Below, piece after piece: positions 56,101 to 64,000 of a stretch of 64,000 bases of DNA. Within the stretch, counting starts at the first letter, position 1, and every line of letters starts with the position of its first letter. Below the pieces are notes generated by a model. That model ran no database searches, was not told the DNA's origin, and worked only from the letters and a program-made list of their open reading frames with translations. Made by a program: the position numbers and the translations under genes. The stretch comes from Saussurea involucrata (taxonomy: Eukaryota; Streptophyta; Magnoliopsida; Asterales; Asteraceae), in assembly GCA_033807775.1 (NCBI GenBank), contig CM066319.1:139488983-139552982 (forward strand). The letters are read 5' to 3'.

Positions 56101-56601
56101 TGGATACTCGGGTCCGATCATTCCTACCATTAACCGTCGATTAACTCCTACGAGTTCTAATAGACTCCCAAAACTTACCATACACGCATCATTGAACCAG
56201 TAAATTTATAATCACCCACGAAGGCATTCCACTACAACCATTCATCACAAGTAGACATCTCAGGGTTACTACTACCAATACCCGCCCTAGGAAACCTAGT
56301 TACACCGTAACAAGCTACACCTTAACGCCTACCTCCCAGGTTCGTCTCAAGTCCCGGCACATCGGAACTACCTCTCAGGTAAGTGCCCAAGACTGTATCC
56401 TCTTAGTGCCTACTGGAAAGTCAAAGTCATAACACATGGATACCGGGGTCCCACCCCGAGATACCCAACCGACCGTTACCAACGTCTGACTAACCTGACC
56501 AAGGATTTAATGTAAACAGTCTACCAACCATCATGCCTATCCTGGAATGACTCACTCCCCCAAATATGTAAATGCTCAAAATGACACATAACACTTAAAA
56601 G
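56101..56601 (-). other. Unassigned interior of L
   Basis: About 500 bp, C-rich on the plus strand, with no frame I recognise. It may be decayed pol or leader. Confidence 0.35.
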
Positions 56602-58232
56602 TACCACACACGTACAAATCGTAATGTAAAAAGTAACCGACATTAGTTATAGTGAGAGAACTCACCTCGTAAGCGCGCCTAGCTCACAAACAATAATTCA
56701 AGCTTCACAAATCCAAGATCACTTCCCAACACCTAAACAATCGTTAAAATGTATTAACACGAGACCCGGACCCTAAAACACGACGCACCCTTAAATCGTC
56801 ACTAAAACGACTTTTCGGTCTAACCAAACAGGTCTGTTCGGGACCTGTTCCGACCTCCATAAACCCATAAAATCCACAATTATATTTCATAACCAGAAAG
56901 TGCTCAGAGTTAGGGTTCCAAGGACATATTATACACCTCCTAACGATTTTTCTACAATTTAATATGGATTTTACAAAACTGGTTAACTGCACAGCGAAAA
57001 ACAGCACCTTTCGTTATAAAACAGCAGTTTGACACTAGCTACGGTCCGAACTGGTTTTTCCGCAAAACATAAGAAACTTACTAGACTCAGAATGGGAACT
57101 TTTGGCACTGGTTTCATCCCTGTCCGACATTCCTAGCAGAAGTTATGGCTTTCCCAAAACAGTGGCAGAAACTGAGACTAATAAAACGGAACGCGATCTG
57201 CCACATCCGGATCTGCTGTATAAACAGCCAATTTACGCCTAGCTAGAGGCCGAACCGGACTTCCGCTAAAACACGAAAACTGTGCCCGGCACAGAATGTG
57301 AACCGTGGGCACCGGATTCGCCTCAATCCGAGCTACGACGGAAAGGTTATGGCCGTCGCAAAACAGTGGCAGACAAATGTTTTCACATAAAATGATAACT
57401 AAAGGTTATAATCCCATTAAGTCAATGCTTAATCCAAACAGCCCCGGGAAGCCTAAACCTACTGGAAATAGATCATACCAAGGTGTAACAACAGCCGTGC
57501 ACCACCCCCGTTGCCGCCTCCGGCGGCGGTGATGGTCGGCGGCGATCACGCACACACGCACACACCACTCTCATATCACCGACCCTCTCTTTCGATCGTT
57601 CTACGCGAGCCCACCCGCACCCACAACCACACATGACCACGACCGCCCACGCCCGGCCACCACAGAGGCGGCGTGTGGCGGTGGTTGCTTCGCCGGAAAA
57701 GAAAAGAAAAAGGAAAAGGAGATGAGGACTTACCTTGCGACAAAACGACGACGTTCTCTAGCCCTCTCTCACTCTCGCCCTTCTTCCTCGACTCCGGCGT
57801 AACTCCGGCGGCAGCAGCGGTGGTCGGTGGTTCTTCTTCTCAACTCTCGCCGGCGACTAACACCTCCTCTGTCTCGGTTCTTCTTTCCGGCCGGTGACAA
57901 CAAGAACAACCCAAACGAAAGATGGAGCCGTAGGGTTTTGGTGATTTCTTTTTCTTCTTTGTTTGTTGATCACGCACCACACACCAAAATACAAACCCCA
58001 AAAACCTATTATTTTTTTCTTTCTTTTACTGCATGGGCCGAAACCCATGTGGGTTTTTGGCCTTTGTCGCCAATGGCCCTTCAACTTGCAAACCTCTCGC
58101 CCCTAACCAAAAATTCCAATACTTAACGATTTGACCCAACTCGACTAACCCCGTTAACGGAAACCACGATAAATCAAACTTGAAAGAAAATAATTAAAAA
58201 AAGAAACTACATACCGGAGTACGGGCTTTACA
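56602..58232 (-). repeat. Partial 5' LTR of L
   Basis: 1631 bp, exactly the length of the matching part of the other copy (54346-55976), and nearly identical to it by eye. It ends TTTACA and is followed by CCTTT. Confidence 0.88.
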
Positions 58233-60424
58233 CCTTTTGCCCGGGGGCAGGTGGTAATTTTCCAACAATGTCCATTCCCCATCTCATGAAGGGCCATGGG
58301 ATTAGAGTTGTGTGTAAAGGTTCGGAGGGTTGATGGGACATACCTGAATGTCGTTGACAAGCGTCGCAGCTTTAGACATACCTGATAGCATCTTGTCGTA
58401 AGGTCGACCAATATTAGCCTTGTCGAGATATCCGGTTTGCTAGACTGCCACCACCCGAATGATTGCCACATTCGCTGTTGTGAATTTCCTTCAGAATCTT
58501 TTGTACTTGATCATCATTGACGACACATCGTAAGTTTAGACCTGTTGATGATCGTCGATAGAGTTTCTCCCCAATCATAATGTATTTGGAGGCTTTGAAT
58601 CGAATCTTTCGTGCTTCCATCTTATCTTCGGGAAATTGGTCGTGCATAAGATAGTTCTTCATTTCACACGACCAATTACTTTCTTCATCGAGGACGTTGA
58701 TTTCGTCAGTGTTCTTAATGGACAGATTCGCTAGATGGATCATGGGAATAGCGTTGAACGCCGGTTTGCTAAGCGCTGATCCATGATTAGCTAAGGCGTC
58801 ATCTTGAGCGTTCTTGTCTCTTGGGATTTGCATAATTGAGAAAGGTTCGAATTCTTTCGATTTTGCTTTGGCTGTTTTAAGATAGGCTGTCATCTTCGAG
58901 TCTTTTGTTGCGAATTGCCATTCATTTGGTTCACGAATAGGAGGGAGTTACTTTTGATGTGTAATCTGGTTGCCCCCAAGTCATGTGCCATATTCATACC
59001 TACGATCAATGCTTCATACTCACCTTTGTTGTTTGTGGCCATGAAGTCGCGTCGTATGCAGTACACCATCTTTCCCCCCTGTGGCGACTTTAAGACGACA
59101 CCCAGTCCTGCCCCCTGGCGTTGGACGATTCATCGACGTGAAGTGTCCAGGGTGCGTCGTTGAGAGTCGCCACAATATCAACTTGCACTTCTTTTTCTAG
59201 TTCTGGACTGAAGTCGGCGACAAAATCGGCCAAAGCCTGTGATTTGATCACTATCCTAGGCTTGAAGTCTATGTCGTAGCTGCTGAGGTAAACACTACAC
59301 TTCGCTAGCCGACCTGTCAGTTCTGGTTTTCTCAAGACAGAGTTAAGAGGGAATTTAGTAACGACAGTTATAGCATGCGATTCAAAGTAATGTCGCAGTT
59401 TTTTAGCAGCGGTAATTAGGGCCAACAGTAGTTTTTCGATGGACGAGTACCTGGTCTAAGCGTCCAATAGAGACTTACTTATGTAATAGATCGGAAATTG
59501 ACACTTGTCGTCCTCTCGAGTCAGGATAACACTTACTGAATTGGGACTGATCGCCAAGTAAAGCTGTAGGACTTCATAATCTTTAGGTTTCGATAACAGG
59601 GGTGGCAACGCCATGTATGCTTTCAGCTTTTGCAATGCTTGCCCGTGGTCGTCCGTCCACTCGAAGCCGTTGTTTTCCTAAAGACATTGTAACATAAATG
59701 GCATTTATCTGAGGATCGAGAGATAAACCTGTTTAGTGCCGCTATGCGACCAGTAAGCCGTTGGACTTCTTTGAAGTTTCTAGGCGACTTGATATTGACG
59801 ATGGCTTTGATCTAGTCTGGATTTGCTTCGATTCCTCGTCGTGTCACCATGTATCCCATAAATTTCTGAGCATTCACATTGAATGAGCATTTTGTTGGAT
59901 TCAGCTTCATCGGGTATTCCATGAGGACGTAGAATGACTTCTTCAAATGGTCGATATGGTCGACCGCTTGTCTCTACTTGACAAGCATGTCATCGATATA
60001 TACCTCCATCGTGTCGCCAAGGTATTCTTTGAACATTTTGTTGACCAGTTTCTAGTACGTTGATCCTGCATTTTTTAAACTAAATGGCATAACCTTATGG
60101 TAGTAAATACCTTTGTCCGTCATGAAGGCGGTTTTCTCTTGGTCAGCAACGTTCATCAGGATCTGGTGGTAACTAGAATATGCGTCCATGAATGTTAAGA
60201 GTTCATGACCATCGCGTCGATGTGTGGCAAAGGGATGGGGTCTTTCGCACAGGCCTTGTTGAGGTTTGTGAAGTCGATGCATACCCTCCATTTTCCGTTC
60301 TTTTTTTGTACGACCATGACATTTGCCAACCAGTCGGGATATTTTACCTCCCTGATTTTCCTGATCTTAAGCAGGTTGTCGACCTCTTCATTAATCTGTT
60401 GGTCCCGAAAGGCCTATACAAGTT
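58233..60424 (-). pseudogene. TAT-lineage reverse transcriptase, dual RNase H and integrase start (G)
   Basis: On the minus strand from 60424: reverse transcriptase (EVDNLLKIRKIREVKYPDWL; KNGKWRVCIDF; FMDAYSSYHQI; catalytic box EVYIDDMLVK near 60000). Then comes a decayed gypsy RNase H (LRHYFESHAITVVTKFPL near 59400), and then a second RNase H (WTLHVDESSN; GLGVVLKSPQG; NNKGEYEALIVGMNMA, about 59140-58960). Having two RNase H domains is a mark of the TAT lineage. The integrase zinc-binding part (EIHNSECGNHSGG...CDACQR) and MDIVGKLPPAPGQK follow, and the frame resumes after the composite at 53090. It has many frameshifts and stops. M cuts it at 60424. Confidence 0.87.
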
Positions 60425-61362
60425 TGTAGAAGGGGGGGGGGGGTTGAATACAAACACGCTATTTTACTTTTCTAAATTGTTTATTGATAAATCATTAACA
60501 ATTTACAGCTTGTTGCGGAAACAAGATTAAGGATAAACCTAAATCTAAACAAGTTGGAACACTAAGGTTTCTTGCACTAAGAAAGATATGGAGATTACTA
60601 ATAAAATCCTATCTTGAGAGAGATTTGAACTTGTCCAGAGTTAGCAAGTTACTTCAAATGAAGTGAGTTCATCTCTTTATATACTGCATGCATTTAATGC
60701 AATTCAGTATACACTTTACACGGGTCATCAGCGGATTGGTTGCATGTCATTGACCTTTGTTGACAACCTTAGTAGCCGTAAAGATGAACAGTGTAGTATC
60801 AGAGTGGTTGTACGATCTCAGATTTTCGGAGGTTCTTTTCTGACATTTCGTACGGTGGCGTGCAAGGGAGGTTAAGACAAAAGTACTTTGTACGGAGGAC
60901 TTCATGATCAGCTTTCGTTGATTCAGCGATTATCATTTACTATTCAGCGAATGATAAAGTTCAGCGATAGCTGAAGTCTTGTACTTGATACTTCACGTTG
61001 AGTGGACAAATCTGAGTCTTCGCTGATCCGCATCAGTTCATTAGTAGACTTGTCGTTGGTTCTTGAGCTTGATCTTCGACTTCAGCGTAGAACCTTTGTT
61101 GACGTGAAACTTGTCTTCAGGGATTATAAGTAAACAACTAACTTATCAGCGATCACCATAAGGACTGAACAGACTCAGCGCATTATGGTGAACAGTGTTC
61201 GCTGAATGTTTAATTTAAAGAGCGAGAGTTCCTATCAGCGGTACTGTAAGATCTTAGTACTTATCAGCGATAGTGAAACTCTGATACATATTGTTTACAT
61301 ACAATTTTCACTAAGTATTTAAGAGAGGGTCATTATCAAATCACTGAGGGTTTGGATCAACA
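60425..61362 (-). repeat. 3' LTR of M
   Basis: On the plus strand it starts TGTAGAAGG, then 12 or so G, and ends GGATCAACA. Sense TATATAAAG lies at 60683-60675. About ten copies of TCAGCG or its complement lie upstream of it (60930-61275). Confidence 0.82.
60675..60683 (-). promoter_or_regulatory. TATA box of M's LTR
   Basis: The minus strand reads TATATAAAG. The U3 region in element orientation lies to its right and carries the TCAGCG repeats. Confidence 0.6.
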
Positions 61363-61628
61363 ATCTCCCCCTATTTGATTATGACATAGCAACAAAGAAA
61401 ATTGCTATTTAATGAAAACATAAGGATAAAAAGAACTCATAAAATATTTGTCCCTTTTACTGTTTTCTGGGATCTTTTCAGTACTGATGGAGTAAAGTAC
61501 ATTCGCTGAAATCTTTCTTTAAATCTTTGAATCAGGTTACAATGAAGAACAGAAAGATTACAAGTACAAGCGAAATAAATTACAAGTACAGAAGGATAAC
61601 TGATACAATAGAGAAAAAGGAGATTATA

Positions 61629-64000
61629 TCAGTTTTCAAAAGGTTCTTCCTTAATGAGAAGTTCATCAAGGGTCGTCTTTTCAGTGGGAATCATCCAGTC
61701 AGGAACCGTTACACCTTGTTTTCTTTTCTTCAGCGCTTCTTGAAAGATCAAGGGTTTTAGGTGTCGTGCCTGAATGTCCTTTCTGAAGTCACACCAGTAG
61801 ATAAGATCTCTGAGCTGTTCGATTGGAGTGTTTGGGAGCTCAGCGATCCGTTGAAAGCATTTTCGTCCGTCGTAGTCAAGAAAGAATATTCCATAAGGAT
61901 TACTGATGACTTTACCAGGGACGAAAAGTTCACATGGTGGCAAAGAGATGTCAAGGGCAGATAGATCAGGATCAGGACCAAGTACTTCAGCGCGAGAGAA
62001 ACCAATTCCAGTTTCATTTCGTATGACAGGTCCTGAATTTGAATCTTGACGTTTCTTCCTTGGAGAACCTCTTTTTCTTTTCAGCTTTAGATCAGGAACA
62101 GGAGGAATATCCACACAAGAAGATATCAAGTCGATCTGTCTGTTTATCAGCTTTTCGAAATGATTCTTGTACTTAGATTGTGATGGTTGGATAGCTAACC
62201 TCATCTCCAGCCATTCAGAGAGACCATACCTTTTTACAGTGTCAGCACGAAAGTTTTCAGATGTGCCATCTTCTCTGAACAGTTTGATGTCAACAATAGG
62301 TACTCCGATAGATGTTCTTCCAGAGATGAATACCTTGTTGATCTTCGCTGGACGATATCTGAAGTGAATTTTCTCTTTACACCAGATCAAGGTGGTCTGA
62401 GAAACTTCAGTTTTCTTTTCCACGATCTTCTGGGCTTCTTCCCACAGCTTTCGTTGGATTTGAATGGGAACACGCTTCAGCTTGGGGTCTTTGACAGATT
62501 CTTGAGAGAGCTTGATGGCGTATTCTCTGTCTTTCTCTTCAGCTTCCTTTCTTTCAGCAATGAGGCGTTCAGCTCTAAGGTGGTCCTGATATTCAGCTTT
62601 TGAAATTCTGAACTTAGGAGGAACTGAAGGCAGTTGATCAGGCCTTAGAATGATTCGCTGATCCTCGAATCGCTTTATTATTTCTTCTCTTCTCTTTTGA
62701 TCCTCTTCACTCAGCTTTTGAGGAACTGAGGAAGGTCTCTTATTGTGCGAGAGAGGTTGTTCTTCTGGTTCATCAGTCTCAGAGATCAAGTCCAAGACTG
62801 GGATTATTTCATCAACAGCAGCTGGCTTTATTTGTGAAGTCGCACCAGTAGAACCTTCAGCGACATCCTCAAACAGGGGAGAGGACTAGCTGAAAAGCAG
62901 CGATCTTACAGATAAGAATTGGGTAGAAGAACTTGGGTAGAAAAGATAGAAAAATAATGTGGATGTGTATATAGGTTTGGAGAACTTAGTGAGCTGTTGA
63001 GAAGTTCAGGGAAGTAAAAGTAAAGTTTTAGTTTACCTGACAAACCGGCTTTTCAAAGAGAATCGCTAGATTTTCATCTTCAGCGAGGCCTTTGTCTTTG
63101 CTTTTCTCAGCGCCAGAGGCTGAGGGCTTTGTCTTTGTCTTCTCCCCTGATGGTTCTTTTATTGAGATTCCTTTAAGAGCTTTGATCCTTGGGGCAGGTT
63201 TGACGATAAAGAAATCATCGTCATCTTCATCATCATCATCATCCTTTCTTGGAGAGAAGGATGGTTTGTCGTCAGGGATGTCGATGTCTTCATCTTCTTC
63301 TGCTTCGAAATTCTCAGCATCTTCTTCGAGTTGCTCCCCCTCAGATATAGAGGCGAGCTTCTCGGTTCCCTCAGGGTTTTCATCTCCCTGAGGTCTAGTG
63401 ATCAGATCTTCATTCCTCTCTCCCCTGATAGATTCATCATGGGAAAGGTCTTCAGCGCTTTTGTTGTTCAGATCTTCAGCGCTTTTCTCAAGATCTTCAG
63501 CGCTTTTCTCCTTGGAATGTTCAGCGCTCTTCTCCCCCTCTTTTTCATGATGACTGGGGGAGGAATGGGCAGACTCAGCATTGGTGTTATCTCTGTCTTC
63601 TGGGCCAGAGATTTTCACACAACCTTCAAGCTTTGCTATTCTGTCTTCTAGGCCAGAAATAGCAGGCGTGATTTTCCTCAGCTCTGTGCGATCCTCCTCT
63701 GTGAAAGATTCCAGAATAGGGACAGGGGCAGGAGCAGGAGCTGGACTATTTGCCTTGTTTACCAGCGTCTCGATCATCGTCTTCATAGAGCTAACGTCGG
63801 TCTTTACAGAGCCTAAGTCAGTCTTGACCTCTGACATATCACCCTCGAGTTTTTCAACCGATATCTTCAGCGTTGTTACTTCGCTGGACATGGTCGAAAC
63901 TGATGTTTTGAGGCTTGTGTAGTCAGTGTAGATGTCACAGAGCACCTTGGCAAAATCGCTGAGCGTCTTATCAAGACTCTTGATGTCTTCAGTGGAAGCT
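61629..64000 (-). CDS. SIRE-type extra 3' gene (envelope-like), partial
   Basis: The frame is open from the window edge to 63028, then resumes from 62885 to the stop at 61629. A 151-bp interval (63036-62886) starts GTAAAC and ends CTAG, and its removal joins the two frames (CQ/SSPLFEDV), so I infer an intron; a decayed reading frame is the alternative. The N-terminal part is coiled-coil-like (SLKTSVSTMSSEVTTLKISV), then come SAED repeats (about 63500), a very acidic stretch with poly-Asp (about 63220) and a Lys-rich segment. The C-terminal 390 residues are mixed and charged. I see no clear signal peptide or membrane segment. The position before the 3' LTR suggests the SIRE extra gene, whose function is not established. 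Confidence 0.65.

Larger units (their letters stand above)
53732..58232 (-). mobile_element. Element L: internally deleted chromovirus (Tekay/Del-like)
   Basis: In element orientation a 5' LTR piece (58232-56602) starts TGTAAAGCCCG. About 500 bp of unassigned sequence and an integrase C-terminal scrap follow, then a polypurine tract (GTGGGGGAGAGT, about 55988-55977) and a complete 3' LTR (55976-53732). The 5' LTR lacks the segment equivalent to 53732-54345, and the primer binding site, gag and nearly all of pol are gone. It is a relative of K. Its left neighbour is Cassandra, with seven bases between. Confidence 0.85.
11757..60424 (-). mobile_element. Element G: autonomous-type Retand/TAT gypsy element, the base of the nest
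   Basis: G is interrupted by D, by the Cassandra-chromovirus composite and by M. On the minus strand its pieces run from 60424 to 58233 (reverse transcriptase, RNase H domains, integrase start), 53090 to 52070 (integrase end and tail), then 14150 to 11757 (tail, then the antisense gene on the plus strand). The integrase frame is continuous across the composite once one CCTTT is removed. Only G here has reverse transcriptase and integrase of the TAT lineage, so a relative of G could have mobilised the gag-only copies. Its gag, 5' LTR and 3' LTR are out of view or lost. Confidence 0.75.
60425..64000 (-). mobile_element. Element M: Ty1/copia SIRE-like element, 3' part
   Basis: On the minus strand the window shows an extra 3' gene region (from the window edge to 61629), a polypurine tract AAATAGGGGGAGAT (about 61375-61363) and the 3' LTR (61362-60425). 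An AGGGGGAGATTGTTG junction and a coiled-coil extra gene before the 3' LTR are characteristic of SIRE/Maximus elements. Pol and the 5' LTR lie beyond the window. M is inserted in G's reverse transcriptase; AAGTT at 60420-60424 is the expected duplication. Confidence 0.8.

Noticed and set aside
61629..64000. Envelope gene of an infectious virus
   Set aside because: No signal peptide or membrane segment is evident; the context is a copia LTR element, so only an extra 3' gene is claimed.

Overview
This is a plant nuclear window made almost entirely of nested LTR retrotransposons. I see no host protein-coding gene, tRNA gene or CRISPR array. A eudicot source is likely, from the Retand-type Ty3/gypsy elements with an antisense gene, Athila, chromovirus and SIRE-type copia elements, and a Cassandra TRIM with 5S rRNA-like LTRs. 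Asteraceae is a plausible guess but is not proven by anything here.

Layout. The base layer is G, an old minus-strand Retand/TAT element. Its antisense gene lies at 11757-13851, its tail is split between 13855-14150 and 52070-52330, and its degenerate pol lies at 52330-53090 and 58233-60424. At the left, H (9437-11756, minus) sits at the start codon of G's antisense gene, and I (6048-9436, minus) sits in H's gag. J (3114-6047, plus) joins I tail to tail. A chromovirus K (1-3113, plus) is inserted in J's leader. In the middle, an Athila element D (14151-52069, minus, TSD AACAT) is inserted in G's tail. D has itself received F (15370-22309), C (27878-41091), E (41711-49070) and a Mutator-like foldback element (50071-51428). 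B (27966-35197) lies inside C's 5' LTR, so nesting is four deep (G, D, C, B). At the right, a Cassandra plus chromovirus composite (53091-58232) splits G's integrase, and a SIRE-like copia element M (60425 to the window edge) splits G's reverse transcriptase. Target site duplications fix most of this order.

How the genes work together. The Retand-like copies B, C, E, H, I and J keep gag (B and E also protease) but lack reverse transcriptase and integrase. They are therefore non-autonomous and would need enzymes from a relative such as G. B, C, E and G also carry, antisense to gag, an intron-containing gene starting near the 3' LTR. In B it can be assembled from four exons with GT-AG introns into an uninterrupted 479-codon frame. 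The sense gag unit and the antisense gene are convergent and meet in a noncoding tail.

Most notable observations: (1) every Retand-type LTR here carries, on the sense strand, a hairpin with U6/U5 tracts facing each other between GC-rich stems, with compensatory stem changes between copies, which is the architecture of an ENE poly(A) triple-helix element; (2) the intact spliced antisense gene of B; (3) a Cassandra-chromovirus composite that shares one 5-bp TSD although neither partner has its own; (4) a conserved branch-point and 3' splice site just before gag. All homology assignments are by eye.
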